Shown piece after piece: positions 17,718-27,597 of a DNA stretch of 64,000 bases. The notes below the pieces were generated by a model. That model ran no database searches. It was not told the DNA's origin and was given only the letters and a program-made list of their open reading frames with translations. How positions within the stretch are numbered: the first letter of the stretch is position 1; each line of letters begins with the position of its first letter. The DNA comes from Chitinophagaceae bacterium (GTDB lineage: Bacteria; Bacteroidota; Bacteroidia; Chitinophagales; Chitinophagaceae): assembly GCA_016786885.1 (NCBI GenBank), contig JAEUVO010000065.1, positions 1-64,000 of the forward strand, written 5' to 3'. A program made the position numbers and the translations under genes.

Positions 17718-18512
17718 ATGCAACAATACCTTGATCTCCTCAGGCATATTTTAGATACGGGAGCTCGTAAAACAGACCGTACAGGAACCGGTACGCAGAG
17801 TGTTTTTGGCTACCAGATGCGATTTGATCTGCAAAAAGGATTCCCTTTGGTAACCACAAAAAAGGTACACCTGAAAAGCATTATTTATGAGTTATTATGG
17901 TTTTTAAAGGGCGAAACTAATATAGCCTACCTGAAAGAACATGGGGTAAAGATCTGGGATGAATGGGCTGATGAGAATGGTGAACTTGGACCTGTGTATG
18001 GTAAGCAATGGCGGAGTTGGGAAGGGAAGGATGGAAAAATAGTTGACCAGATATCAGATCTGATTACCCAGATAAAAAAGAACCCCGATAGCCGCCGGCT
18101 GATCGTCAGTGCATGGAATGTGGCTGATTTGCCGGATATGGCACTGATGCCTTGCCATAATATGTTCCAGTTTTATGTAGCTAATGGAAAACTAAGTTGC
18201 CAGCTATATCAAAGAAGTGCAGATGTTTTTTTGGGTGTTCCCTTCAACATTGCATCATATGCATTATTGACCATGATGATTGCACAGGTTTGTGACCTGG
18301 AACCCGGCGAGTTTGTGCATACGTTCGGCGATGTGCATATTTACAGCAACCATGTGGAGCAGGTTAAACTGCAATTAAGCCGTGAGCCTTTTCCACTTCC
18401 GGCAATGAAACTGACCCCGGCTGTTAAGGATATTTTTGCTTTCAATTTTGAAGATTTCACATTGGAAAATTATCAATGTCACCCGGCAATAAAAGCCCCT
18501 GTGGCAGTATAG
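17718..18512 (+). CDS. thyA: Thymidylate synthase
   Basis: A 264-residue enzyme that makes dTMP from dUMP using methylene-tetrahydrofolate. Motifs include [16 protein letters not shown], the catalytic Cys in [11 protein letters not shown], and the dUMP-binding [20 protein letters not shown]. The ATG at 17718 gives exactly the E. coli length and N-terminus ([12 protein letters not shown]), so an in-frame ATG at 17667 is not used here. folA follows after 41 bp. Confidence 0.96.
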   Translation: MQQYLDLLRHILDTGARKTDRTGTGTQSVFGYQMRFDLQKGFPLVTTKKVHLKSIIYELLWFLKGETNIAYLKEHGVKIWDEWADENGELGPVYGKQWRSWEGKDGKIVDQISDLITQIKKNPDSRRLIVSAWNVADLPDMALMPCHNMFQFYVANGKLSCQLYQRSADVFLGVPFNIASYALLTMMIAQVCDLEPGEFVHTFGDVHIYSNHVEQVKLQLSREPFPLPAMKLTPAVKDIFAFNFEDFTLENYQCHPAIKAPVAV

Positions 18513-18553
18513 AACTATTGGTATCTTTACTCCTGACTAAAGCTCCCTGACTA

Positions 18554-19048
18554 ATGACTATTTCTCTTGTTGTGGCCGCAGCTACTAATAATGCAATAGG
18601 GAAAGATGGAACGATGCCCTGGCATTTGCCTAATGACATGAAGCACTTTAAAAATGTGACATGGGGCATGCCGGTGATAATGGGGAGGAAAACATTTGCA
18701 TCTTTGGGTAAAGCATTACCCGGGCGAAAAAATATTGTCATTACACGACAGGTTGATTGGAAAGCGGCATCAACAGTACCAGTAAAAAGTATTGATGATG
18801 CTTTGTTTGTTGCCAAAGAAACAGACGCAAAAGAAGTAATGGTGATCGGTGGCGGTGAAATCTACAGGGCACTTTTCGATAAAGCCAAAAGAATATACCT
18901 GACCCGTGTGGAGGCAGAGCCGGATGCGGATACTTTTTTCCCTTCATTAGATCCTCAACACTGGTACCTCGTTAGTCAGCGAAATCATGAGGCGGATGAA
19001 AAGAATGCTTATAATTATTCTTTCCAGGTGTGGGAGAGAATTGGGTAA
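18554..19048 (+). CDS. folA: Dihydrofolate reductase
   Basis: A 164-residue enzyme that regenerates tetrahydrofolate from the dihydrofolate made by ThyA. Motifs: IGKDGTMPWHLPNDMKHF with the catalytic Asp, MGRKTFASLGKALPGRKNIV, and VIGGGEIYRALF for NADPH. It lies directly after thyA, a common pairing, and is probably cotranscribed. Confidence 0.95.
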   Translation: MTISLVVAAATNNAIGKDGTMPWHLPNDMKHFKNVTWGMPVIMGRKTFASLGKALPGRKNIVITRQVDWKAASTVPVKSIDDALFVAKETDAKEVMVIGGGEIYRALFDKAKRIYLTRVEAEPDADTFFPSLDPQHWYLVSQRNHEADEKNAYNYSFQVWERIG

Positions 19049-19069
19049 TCAAAGAATTTTATTTCAGCA

Positions 19070-19867
19070 ATGTACTCTGCTCCGCATTTAGCCATAAAAT
19101 ATCTCCGGCACTATTGTACAGCCTTCAATGGTAAAGGACATGGTATGCATTCCCCTTTTATTTTTCAATTTATTATTAAGATACTCAATGATCAGAAGAA
19201 GTATGATTCTTATGAAACTGTTGAAAACCTGCGCCGGCAGTTATTGAAAGATTCAAGGATGTTTGTGGTAGAAGATTTTGGCGCAGGATCGGCTTTTTTG
19301 CGCAAACATCAACGGAGTATTAAATCGATAGCACGAAATGCAGCCAAATCAAAAAAGTATGGCCAGTTGTTGTACAGAATAGTAAAGTATTACCAGCCAA
19401 AAACTATTTTAGAATTGGGAACATCGCTGGGGATAACGACATCCTATCTTTCGCTGGCAAAACCAGATGCAAAGTTGATTACTATGGAAGGGGCCAGGGA
19501 GATCGCATCAGTGGCCAGACAAAATTTTGACAAATTGTCAATAAAAAATATAGAATTGATAGAAGGAAATTTTGACCTGATGTTGCCCGGCCTGCTTGAA
19601 AGAACTCCTGTTATTGATTTTGCATTCATTGATGGGAATCACCGTCAGGAACCAACAGAGCGATATTTTAATCAACTGCTGGCCAAAATGCATAATGAAT
19701 CTATCCTTGTTTTTGATGACATTCACTGGAGCAGGGAAATGGAGCAGGTTTGGAAGACCATTAAAGACCATCCTTCAGTACGCTGTACTGTCGATCTTTT
19801 CTTTATCGGCATTGTATTTTTCAGGGATGAATTCAAGGGAAAACAACATTTCAGTATTCGTTTTTAG
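19070..19867 (+). CDS. Class I SAM-dependent O-methyltransferase-like protein
   Basis: A 265-residue protein with a Rossmann methyltransferase core: TILELGTSLGITTSYLSLA near residue 105 (SAM motif I), LITMEGAREIASVARQNF as the ribose-binding acidic strand, and DFAFIDGNHR as motif IV. The FIDGNH/DDIHW arrangement recalls CAIMT-type O-methyltransferases. The substrate is unknown. It begins 21 bp after folA and may be part of the same transcript. Confidence 0.8.
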   Translation: MYSAPHLAIKYLRHYCTAFNGKGHGMHSPFIFQFIIKILNDQKKYDSYETVENLRRQLLKDSRMFVVEDFGAGSAFLRKHQRSIKSIARNAAKSKKYGQLLYRIVKYYQPKTILELGTSLGITTSYLSLAKPDAKLITMEGAREIASVARQNFDKLSIKNIELIEGNFDLMLPGLLERTPVIDFAFIDGNHRQEPTERYFNQLLAKMHNESILVFDDIHWSREMEQVWKTIKDHPSVRCTVDLFFIGIVFFRDEFKGKQHFSIRF

Positions 19868-19992
19868 TAGTTGATAAATAACAGGCTGTTACCTGAAGAA
19901 AATCAATCTTTCAGACAGCGCCACTCACCAAAAAATCAATATCTTCACGCCTAACAGAAAATTCAATTTTCTCTCTATAATCCAGATTCATT

Positions 19993-21102
19993 ATGACCAT
20001 TGGTGTTTTAAAGGAACCCGCCCATGAAACAAGAGTATCGCTGCTGGCTGAAGCCGTAGCCTCCCTCACTAAAAAAGGAATCACCATTATTGTAGAAGAA
20101 GAAGCCGGAGAGAAGGCTTTTTGCAGTAATGCAGATTTTGAAAAAGCCGGTGCACAGGTCAGAAGCCGCAATGAGGTTGTAGCTTCTTCTGATATTGTAT
20201 TAGCCATTCACCAGCCTGAGTTATCTGATATTCAAAACCTGAAATCTAAAATCCTGATTGGTGTGTATCAACCATTATTTCATGCTGATCTGATGAAGCA
20301 ATGGGCTATTACAGGTATTACTGTTTTTTCATTGGATATGTTGCCCCGAACCACCAGGGCCCAGGCAATGGATGTTTTAAGTTCGCAGGCAAATATTGCC
20401 GGTTATAAGGCTGTGTTAACTGCGGCAAACTCATATGGAAGATATTTTCCCATGTTTATGACTGCAGCTGGAAGTATTGCACCTGCAAAGGTGCTGATAC
20501 TGGGTGCCGGCGTGGCAGGCTTGCAAGCTATCGCTACTGCAAGAAGATTAGGTGCAGTGGTAGAAGTTTTCGATACCCGGCCAGCTGTAAAAGAAGAAGT
20601 AATGAGCCTTGGCGCAAAGTTCGTTGAAGTAGAGGGTGCGGCAGATGCGAGCAAAGCAGGCGGCTATGCGGTGGAGCAAAGTGAAGATTTTCTTAACAGG
20701 CAAAAAGCAAAGATTGCCGAAAGTATTGCAAAGGCAGATATTGTCATTACTACCGCACAGATACCCGGGAAAAAAGCGCCGTTACTTATTACGGAAGATA
20801 TGCTGAAAGCAATGCGGAATGGATCTGTCATTATCGATCTTGCCGCAGCAACAGGCGGTAATACACCCTTCACAAAGAATAACGAGACCATAAATTATAA
20901 CGGGGTGAGGATTGTTGGCAATTCATCTTTGCAATCAACTATGCCTTCTGATGCAAGTAAAGTGTATGGGAAAAATGTGCTTAATTTTTTGCAACTCATC
21001 GTTACAAAGGACGGGCAACTAAATCTTAATTGGGATGATGACCTTGTGAAGGGAAGTTGTATATCCCATAACGGTGAAATAACCCAGGAACGTTTAAAAT
21101 AA
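19993..21102 (+). CDS. pntAA: NAD(P) transhydrogenase subunit alpha part 1 (NAD-binding)
   Basis: A 369-residue soluble domain I of the proton-translocating transhydrogenase. The N-terminus MTIGVLKEPAHETRVSLLAEAV and the nucleotide-binding VLILGAGVAGLQAIATARRLGA, with VVEVFDTRPAVKEEV after it, are diagnostic of the alanine dehydrogenase/PntA fold. In this organism alpha is split, as in Rhodospirillum; the membrane part is the next gene, 4 bp downstream. The complex uses the proton gradient to make NADPH from NADH. Confidence 0.95.
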   Translation: MTIGVLKEPAHETRVSLLAEAVASLTKKGITIIVEEEAGEKAFCSNADFEKAGAQVRSRNEVVASSDIVLAIHQPELSDIQNLKSKILIGVYQPLFHADLMKQWAITGITVFSLDMLPRTTRAQAMDVLSSQANIAGYKAVLTAANSYGRYFPMFMTAAGSIAPAKVLILGAGVAGLQAIATARRLGAVVEVFDTRPAVKEEVMSLGAKFVEVEGAADASKAGGYAVEQSEDFLNRQKAKIAESIAKADIVITTAQIPGKKAPLLITEDMLKAMRNGSVIIDLAAATGGNTPFTKNNETINYNGVRIVGNSSLQSTMPSDASKVYGKNVLNFLQLIVTKDGQLNLNWDDDLVKGSCISHNGEITQERLK

Positions 21103-21106
21103 TTAT

Positions 21107-21418
21107 ATGGAGTCAGTTTTAAACTGGATAACAATTAATCAACAGATCATATACATAGTTATCCTGATGGTTTTTGTAGGTATAGAAGTAATTGGCCGTG
21201 TGCCCAGCGTATTGCATACACCGCTGATGAGCGGAGCAAATGCTATTCATGGGGTGGTTATTATCGGTGCCATCATTGTTATGGGGAAGGCGGAAAGTGA
21301 TAATTATTTTGCCCTGGTACTTGGTTTCCTGGCAGTGATATTGGGAACACTGAATGTGGTAGGAGGATTTGTAGTAACAGACAGGATGCTGGAAATGTTT
21401 AAGAAGAAGAAAAAGTAA
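21107..21418 (+). CDS. pntAB: NAD(P) transhydrogenase subunit alpha part 2 (membrane)
   Basis: A 103-residue membrane protein with three hydrophobic helices, corresponding to the C-terminal membrane segment of E. coli PntA. The GRVPSVLHTPLMSGANAIHG segment is the family signature. Starts 4 bp after pntAA and ends 14 bp before pntB, which points to a single operon. Confidence 0.94.
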   Translation: MESVLNWITINQQIIYIVILMVFVGIEVIGRVPSVLHTPLMSGANAIHGVVIIGAIIVMGKAESDNYFALVLGFLAVILGTLNVVGGFVVTDRMLEMFKKKKK

Positions 21419-21432
21419 TACGAATAAACTTT

Positions 21433-22866
21433 ATGGAACTCAATATACTTACTCTTTGTTATTTGATAGCTTCAGTAACATTTATACTGGGTCTGAAAAT
21501 GTTGTCAAACCCTGCTACCGCAAGAAAGGGGAACCTTGTGGCTGCCGCAGGTATGACGATTGCTATTTTAGGAACAATCTTTTTGTACAGAGACCAGGAA
21601 GGAAACAAACTACATAATTATATCTGGATATTCGGTGGTATTTTAATTGGAGCTGTTGTTGGTACACTGGCTGCCAAAAAAGTAAAGATGACGGCAATGC
21701 CTGAGATGGTGAGTTTATTTAATGGAATGGGAGGGGCATGTGCAGCATTGATATCAGCTGCAGAGTTTTATCATATCTATAAGGCTCATGAGGGGGCAGG
21801 TACTACTCCATTTTCTGATTTGGTACCTGTAGGATATTATATCACTATTGTGGCAGGAGCTATCATCGGAACTATTTCTTACACCGGCAGTATTATTGCA
21901 TGGGGTAAATTAAATGGCCGGGTAAAAGACTTTTCATTCCGGGGCCAGCATATTGTGAATATGATTGTGCTTGCACTGGTAATTGTTTTTTCTGTTGTGG
22001 CTTATCAATCCAGCATAGGCAGCATATTCATCCCTTTTATGCTGATTGGGTTATTTGCTTTTGTGTATGGTATACTCTTCGTAATGCCGATTGGAGGGGC
22101 TGATATGCCAGTGGTGATCTCCTTGTTGAATTCTTTTACTGGTGTGGCAGCTGCCTGTGGTGGATTCCTATATGATAACAAAGCAATGCTTACAGGAGGT
22201 ATTCTGGTTGGGGCTGCAGGTACATTACTCACTATACTGATGTGCAAAGCTATGAATCGTTCATTGGCAAATGTATTGATCGGATCTTTTGGGAGTAATG
22301 CAAAAACTGGTACGGGAGCTGCCAGGCAACAGGGTGCTTATAAGGAAATATCTCTCAGTGACACAGCAGTAGTGATGAGTTATGCCCATAAAGTATTTAT
22401 TGTTCCGGGCTATGGCCTGGCAGTAGCCCAGGCACAGCATGCCTGTCATGAGCTGGAAAAAATATTGGAAAGTAAAGGAGTGGAAGTGAAGTATGCTATT
22501 CATCCTGTAGCAGGCCGTATGCCAGGTCATATGAATGTATTACTGGCTGAGGCAGATGTTCCTTATGAGAAACTTTTGGAGATGGAACAGGCCAACGAGG
22601 AATTTCCGACTACTGATGTTGTATTAATATTAGGCGCTAATGATGTAGTAAACCCTGCTGCCAAAAATGACCCTTCTTCCCCGATTTTTGGTATGCCTAT
22701 ATTAGACGTAGAACTGGCCAAAAATGTCATTGTTAATAAACGAAGTATGAAGCCTGGTTATGCAGGTATTGAGAACGATCTGTTCTTTCAGCCCAAAACT
22801 TCTATGTTATTTGGTGATGCAAAGAAAGTATTGCAGGATTTGATTGGGGAGATTAAAAATTTGTAG
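21433..22866 (+). CDS. pntB: NAD(P) transhydrogenase subunit beta
   Basis: A 477-residue subunit with an N-terminal half of membrane helices (proton channel, domain II) and a C-terminal NADP-binding domain III starting near residue 300 (VMSYAHKVFIVPGYGLAVAQ). The HPVAGRMPGHMNVLLAEA and LILGANDVVNPAA segments bind NADP. Third gene of the pnt operon. Confidence 0.96.
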   Translation: MELNILTLCYLIASVTFILGLKMLSNPATARKGNLVAAAGMTIAILGTIFLYRDQEGNKLHNYIWIFGGILIGAVVGTLAAKKVKMTAMPEMVSLFNGMGGACAALISAAEFYHIYKAHEGAGTTPFSDLVPVGYYITIVAGAIIGTISYTGSIIAWGKLNGRVKDFSFRGQHIVNMIVLALVIVFSVVAYQSSIGSIFIPFMLIGLFAFVYGILFVMPIGGADMPVVISLLNSFTGVAAACGGFLYDNKAMLTGGILVGAAGTLLTILMCKAMNRSLANVLIGSFGSNAKTGTGAARQQGAYKEISLSDTAVVMSYAHKVFIVPGYGLAVAQAQHACHELEKILESKGVEVKYAIHPVAGRMPGHMNVLLAEADVPYEKLLEMEQANEEFPTTDVVLILGANDVVNPAAKNDPSSPIFGMPILDVELAKNVIVNKRSMKPGYAGIENDLFFQPKTSMLFGDAKKVLQDLIGEIKNL

Positions 22867-22896
22867 TTTATAGTTTGTGCTTTGTAGTTTTGGCCT

Positions 22897-24249
22897 GTGC
22901 AACTTCCTGCTTCATTTTTAAGTTCAATTGAAAATGCCAATGGCTTTGCCAAAGACGCCTTTGAAAAAGTGCATAGCTCTGGTGAACAAATAACTTCCAT
23001 TCGTATCAATCCTTTCAAACAAGAAACAGGAGTAATAAATTTTCCAAATAATCATAGAAAAAGAATTCCCTGGACACAATGCGGCTACTATCTTGAATCC
23101 CGTCCGTCTTTTACTTTTGACCCCCTGTTTCATGCGGGTTGTTATTATGTGCAGGAAGCCAGCAGTATGTTTTTGGAGCAGGCTTTGAAGCAAAAAGTTG
23201 ATTTGTCAAAACATCTTAAAGTCCTTGATCTGTGTGCTGCACCGGGAGGTAAGTCAACACATATTCAAACACTTCTTTCTGAAAACAGTTTGCTTGTTAG
23301 TAATGAGGTAATCCGTTCAAGGGCCAATATTTTAAAAGATAATATAATCAAATGGGGTTGTGAGAATGTGGTAGTAACGAACAATGATCCCAGGGATTTT
23401 GCGAAACTGAAAAATTACTTTGATGTGATTGTTGTGGATGCACCTTGCAGCGGCAGCGGTTTATTCCGCCGTGACCCTGAGGCAATAGAAGAGTGGAGCG
23501 AAAATAATGTACAACTCTGTTCACAAAGGCAACAACGAATAATAGCAGATGTTTGGCCTGCCTTGAAAAGGGATGGAATATTAGTGTACTCTACCTGTTC
23601 TTATTCAAAAGAGGAGGATGAGGACATTGTAAAATGGCTGTTAAGTGAATTCCAGGTCGTCAATCGCACATTGCAGGTTGATCCTTCCTGGGGTATCGTT
23701 GAATCGGAAGGCGGTTATCGTTTTTGGCCCGATAAATTGCGAGGAGAAGGTTTCTTTCTTGCCTGTTTTCAAAAAAAGGAAGGAGAAACAGAAACAACTG
23801 TCAGAACCAGGAAAAAACCTGAACTGCTTTCTAAAAAGGAAATTGAGGTTGTTGAGAAATGGGTAAAGCTGCAGGGGAAAAACTTTATCCGGTATCAGAA
23901 CACCGTGTATGCCTGGCCGGAAGTGAATTTCTCTGATTTCTGTTTTTTACTGGAGCAGCTCCGCATTGTTTACTCAGGTGTATTGGTTGGCGAATTGATG
24001 AGAGAGAAATTAGTTCCTGGTCATTCTCTTGCGATGAGCAATATTTTTGCTGATTCCGTGAGCAGGGTGCCCCTTTCGGGAGAGGACGCAATTAAATATT
24101 TGCAACGAAAAGATATTCAACTTAACACCCCTGGAAAGGGATGGAGCCTCGCTGAGTATGACGGTCATCCTCTTGGCTGGTTAAATATTCTGCCTAACAG
24201 GGCTAATAATTATTATCCTAAAGAGCTCCGGATTTTGAAGGACATTTAG
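22897..24249 (+). CDS. RsmF/NSUN-family RNA (cytosine-5) methyltransferase
   Basis: A 450-residue protein starting with GTG at 22897. It contains the SAM motif VLDLCAAPGGKSTHIQTLL (about residue 108), the Cys of motif IV in DAPCSGSGLFRRDP and the catalytic Cys of motif VI in YSTCSYSKEEDEDIV. The C-terminal 150 residues resemble the RsmF-type extension with a PUA-like end (GHPLGWLNILPNRANNYYP). It likely methylates rRNA; the exact site cannot be read. Confidence 0.88.
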   Translation: MQLPASFLSSIENANGFAKDAFEKVHSSGEQITSIRINPFKQETGVINFPNNHRKRIPWTQCGYYLESRPSFTFDPLFHAGCYYVQEASSMFLEQALKQKVDLSKHLKVLDLCAAPGGKSTHIQTLLSENSLLVSNEVIRSRANILKDNIIKWGCENVVVTNNDPRDFAKLKNYFDVIVVDAPCSGSGLFRRDPEAIEEWSENNVQLCSQRQQRIIADVWPALKRDGILVYSTCSYSKEEDEDIVKWLLSEFQVVNRTLQVDPSWGIVESEGGYRFWPDKLRGEGFFLACFQKKEGETETTVRTRKKPELLSKKEIEVVEKWVKLQGKNFIRYQNTVYAWPEVNFSDFCFLLEQLRIVYSGVLVGELMREKLVPGHSLAMSNIFADSVSRVPLSGEDAIKYLQRKDIQLNTPGKGWSLAEYDGHPLGWLNILPNRANNYYPKELRILKDI

Positions 24250-24301
24250 CAAGCGGGAAAACGTAAAAAATCCACATCTTTGCATACCTAATCTTGTCGG
24301 T

Positions 24302-25270
24302 ATGAAGCAATTCTTTTTTTCTTTTCTTGCACTGATCCTGTATTCTGTTTCTGTTACAGCTCAAAAGGCTGACCTGGTGGTGAAAAACGGAGATAAGGGT
24401 CTTTACCTGGAGCATAAAGTGGCTGCTAAAGAAAGTTTCTTTTCCGTTGGAAGGCTCTATAATGTTCATCCCAAACACATAGCTTCTTATAATAAACTTG
24501 ATATGGCAAAAGGATTGCTGATAGATCAGAAGCTTAGTATTCCTCTTACGGATACAAATTTTACTCAAAAGGGTAACAGTGGCACACCTGTTTATTATAA
24601 AGCAAGCAAAAATATAAGCCTGGAAGATATAAGTAGGGAGAATAACAATGTGGCTGTTGCAAGTCTTAAAGGATGGAACAACTTTTCAGCCGATAATGCT
24701 AAAAAGGATACGAAACTTATAATTGGTTTTTTGCTCAGCAAAGAAATGCCATCAATTACGATCAAGCCAAAAGCCAGCGAGCCGGTTGTTAAGAAAGAAG
24801 AGAAACCTGTAGTGACAGAACCTAAGGTAGAAGAAAAACCGGTTGAAAAGGCTGAGGAGAAGCCAGTAGAAAAGCCAGAGGAAAAGCCTGTGGTAAAAGT
24901 AGAAGAAAAGCCAGTTGTGAAAACAGAGGAGAAAACGGTTACTGGTGGGCAGGGGTTCTTTAAACCTCATTTTGATCAGCAGGTAAGAAAATCACCTGTT
25001 ACTAAGGATGAGACAGTGACAGCAGGAATATTTAAGACTACAAGTGGCTGGCAGGATGAAAAGTATTATATACTGATTGATGCCGTATCTCCGGGTACTA
25101 TTGTGAGAATAGTGAATCCTGCTAATAGTAAAATTGTTTATGCCAAAGTATTGGGTGAAATGAGCGGAATCCGGCAGAATGAAGGATATAATATTCGCAT
25201 CAGTAATGCCGCTGCGACTGTATTGCAGATAACCGAGCAGGATAAGTTCATTGTGAAAGTGAACTATTAA
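24302..25270 (+). CDS. Periplasmic LysM protein with Glu-Lys-Pro-Val repeats
   Basis: A 322-residue exported protein: signal peptide (QFFFSFLALILYSVSVTAQ), a LysM peptidoglycan-binding domain at about residues 35-80 (FFSVGRLYNVHPKHIASYNK) and a second, weaker one at about 97-145. A low-complexity linker of EEKPV units spans residues 160-214 and leads to a C-terminal beta domain of about 100 residues (YYILIDAVSPGTIVRIVN) that looks like a double-psi barrel. It probably spans the cell wall. Its stop overlaps that of convergent fmt by 4 bp. Confidence 0.78.
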   Translation: MKQFFFSFLALILYSVSVTAQKADLVVKNGDKGLYLEHKVAAKESFFSVGRLYNVHPKHIASYNKLDMAKGLLIDQKLSIPLTDTNFTQKGNSGTPVYYKASKNISLEDISRENNNVAVASLKGWNNFSADNAKKDTKLIIGFLLSKEMPSITIKPKASEPVVKKEEKPVVTEPKVEEKPVEKAEEKPVEKPEEKPVVKVEEKPVVKTEEKTVTGGQGFFKPHFDQQVRKSPVTKDETVTAGIFKTTSGWQDEKYYILIDAVSPGTIVRIVNPANSKIVYAKVLGEMSGIRQNEGYNIRISNAAATVLQITEQDKFIVKVNY

Positions 25271-26274
25271 TTGCCATTGAAGCGGTAGCCCCGAAGAAAC
25301 TCAGTGATCTCCATTTTCTTTTTTCCTTCCAGTTGAATTTCCAGCAGGTGGATGTATCCATTGCTACAAGCAAATTTCAAAAAAGTTTTCCCATCTGTTT
25401 CATAATCCCCTTCGGTACTACTTGGGAATACTATTTCTTTTTTTGAGCGAAATATTTTGAGCATTTTTTCATTCATGATAGTAAAAGCAGCGGGGTAGGG
25501 ACTGAGGCCCCTTATCATGTTGTATACTTCTTCTACTGTCAGGCTCCAGTTGATACGACAGGTATCAGTATGTATTTTGGGAGCATGTTTCAGGGAAGTT
25601 TTATGCATGGGAATTGATTTATCCTGATGCACCACCCTGGTATTATCAATAGCCATCCCTAAGGTTGAGATCAATAATTCCTGTGGTTTTTCCTGTAAGC
25701 TTCCATCAGCCAAACCTTTCACAGTCCTGACGAGTAGTCCGGCACCAATCACTTTCATTTTATCATGTACTTCTCCGGCTGTCTCATCCTCGTCAATTGG
25801 GAATGATTCCTGGAGTAATATATCACCAGTGTCAATTTCATGTTTCAATTTAAAAGTAGTTACACCGGTTTCCGTTTCGCCGTTAATCACAGCCCAGTTG
25901 ATGGGAGCAGCACCACGATATTGAGGTAGTAATGAGCCATGCAAGTTCACTGTACCCATTGGTGGCATATTCCAGACTATTTCTGGTAACATTCTGAAGG
26001 CGACCACAATCTGTAAGTCAGCATGTAATGATTTTAATGCGATTAAAAATTCAGGGTGTTTTAATTTTTCCGGTTGTAAGGTATTTAAACCATGCTCGGC
26101 TGCATATTTTTTTACTGCACTTTGCTGTAGTTGCATTCCCCTTCCTGCAGGTTTATCAGGAGCAGTGATCACCCCCACAATATTACAACCGGCTTTTATC
26201 AATGCATCCAATGAGGCAACGGCAAATTCAGGTGTACCCATAAAAACAATCCGCAGCGATTTATAATCTTTCAT
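25267..26274 (-). CDS. fmt: Methionyl-tRNA formyltransferase
   Basis: A 335-residue enzyme that formylates initiator Met-tRNA. N-terminal RIVFMGTPEFAVASLDAL, the folate-binding core with HGSLLPQYRGAAPINWAVIN and the Asn/His/Asp catalytic region with GVTTFKLKHEIDTGDIL are all present; the C-terminal OB-fold domain completes the length. The ATG at 26274 is chosen over one 21 bp upstream since it begins just before the conserved first strand. Last gene of a leftward run that includes the M48 protease. Confidence 0.95.
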   Translation of the reverse strand: MKDYKSLRIVFMGTPEFAVASLDALIKAGCNIVGVITAPDKPAGRGMQLQQSAVKKYAAEHGLNTLQPEKLKHPEFLIALKSLHADLQIVVAFRMLPEIVWNMPPMGTVNLHGSLLPQYRGAAPINWAVINGETETGVTTFKLKHEIDTGDILLQESFPIDEDETAGEVHDKMKVIGAGLLVRTVKGLADGSLQEKPQELLISTLGMAIDNTRVVHQDKSIPMHKTSLKHAPKIHTDTCRINWSLTVEEVYNMIRGLSPYPAAFTIMNEKMLKIFRSKKEIVFPSSTEGDYETDGKTFLKFACSNGYIHLLEIQLEGKKKMEITEFLRGYRFNGN

Positions 26275-26308
26275 AATCGTTGCGAAGATACGCAAGTGAA
26301 TAATTTAC

Positions 26309-27124
26309 TCAGGGCTTGTAATATTTTTGCTTTATTTCAGGAATCAAAACAGACAGGTTTTTAATCCTTGTTTCATCACTTGGGTGAGTAGATAAAAATT
26401 CAGGAAGACTGACTCCATCATTATTGGCGGCCATCCGCTGCCAGAAAGGAATAGCCTCTTCCGGGTTATAGCCTGCCATACTCATAAATATTAATCCAAG
26501 TTTATCTGCTTCACTTTCCTGCATCCGGCTGTTTGGCAGGGAGAATGCCAGGTTGGAGCCGATCATATATAAACCAAGAAAAACTAATTGTGTTTCCTGT
26601 TTCTTTTCTTTTAATGCTTCTTCAAGTACCATTCCGCCCAGGCCTACTAAAAGCCCCTGGCTCATTCTTTCGTTGCCGTGCCTTGCTATAGCATGAGCTA
26701 TTTCATGTCCCATTACTACTGCCAGCCCTTCTTCAGTTTGTGATATGGGCAACAGGCCTGTGTATACAACTACTTTGCCTCCGGGCATACACCAGGCATT
26801 CACTGTATTTTCATCGATGGTATTAAACTCCCATTTAAAATTCTTGAGGTCTTTACTCATATTATTTTGTTGCATATATACCTCAACTGCCTTTTGAATT
26901 CTTGTTCCAGCCTTCGTTACCATTTGTGCTCTGTGGTCATATGGGGAAAGAGTTGGACTAGCTTTTACAACGGAATCGTATGCAGAGAAAGACATTGTTG
27001 TTATAATGCTATTGGGAACAAGATTCAATTGTTTACGACCGGTAACAGGAACCGTTTTACATGCTGCAAAAAATACTAAGCCTCCCAGAACACAGACCGG
27101 AATGATATGCCTCATAATTTTCAT
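26309..27124 (-). CDS. M48-family metalloprotease, lipoprotein
   Basis: A 271-residue zinc protease with the HExxH motif in VVMGHEIAHAIARHGNERM near residue 128 and the third ligand Glu in SRMQESEADKLGLIFM. A lipoprotein signal peptide (IPVCVLGGLVFFAAC) places it in the envelope. The family (LoiP/YcaL/Oma1-like) degrades damaged membrane and envelope proteins. Starts at 27124 or 27115 are both possible; both keep the lipobox. It is 34 bp upstream of fmt in the same direction. Confidence 0.88.
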   Translation of the reverse strand: MKIMRHIIPVCVLGGLVFFAACKTVPVTGRKQLNLVPNSIITTMSFSAYDSVVKASPTLSPYDHRAQMVTKAGTRIQKAVEVYMQQNNMSKDLKNFKWEFNTIDENTVNAWCMPGGKVVVYTGLLPISQTEEGLAVVMGHEIAHAIARHGNERMSQGLLVGLGGMVLEEALKEKKQETQLVFLGLYMIGSNLAFSLPNSRMQESEADKLGLIFMSMAGYNPEEAIPFWQRMAANNDGVSLPEFLSTHPSDETRIKNLSVLIPEIKQKYYKP

Positions 27125-27195
27125 TTTGAAACTAAAAATACAGGGAGAATGTACAGAGCACAATCCCCTGAAAAGGGGAAATATTTGAAGAAGCT

Positions 27196-27597
27196 TTAAC
27201 TGTCTTTATAATCAATGTCCCGGGCCTCAAACCATTCTTTGAACTCTCTCCCCTGTTCACCGGCATAGTTGATACATATCTCTGTGCCGGGAGGGATGTC
27301 TTCCAACGCATAGTAGGACATGGTTCTTGTCTCCTTATTGAGGCTGTACGCCGCATTTGAATATACAGCATGATTATATAAGGAACCAAAACCAAGTACT
27401 AATGCAAGGGTGCCTGCATCTTTGTCAAAATTGAAAAAATAATCTGCAAGATGAGATGAAGTAACTGCTTCATAATCCCGGGCAGGAAGTATTATTACAG
27501 CAGCTGTTTCAAACACATGGTCTTTTCTGATGTGTTGTTTGCAAAATACCCCACGGCCTTTCCCTTTTACTTGTTTTATATATAAGAATGCATTCAT
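27196..27597 (-). CDS. SET-domain protein, first of a tandem pair
   Basis: A 133-residue protein that is almost entirely one SET domain: GKGRGVFCKQHIRKDHVFE at the start, LYNHAVYSNAAYSLNKE in the middle (the NH box) and DIPPGTEICINYAGEQGRE at the end. SET domains transfer methyl groups from SAM to lysine, in eukaryotes on histones; bacterial targets are mostly unknown. It overlaps the next SET gene by 4 bp, so the two are probably translationally coupled. No signal peptide. Confidence 0.8.
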   Translation of the reverse strand: MNAFLYIKQVKGKGRGVFCKQHIRKDHVFETAAVIILPARDYEAVTSSHLADYFFNFDKDAGTLALVLGFGSLYNHAVYSNAAYSLNKETRTMSYYALEDIPPGTEICINYAGEQGREFKEWFEARDIDYKDS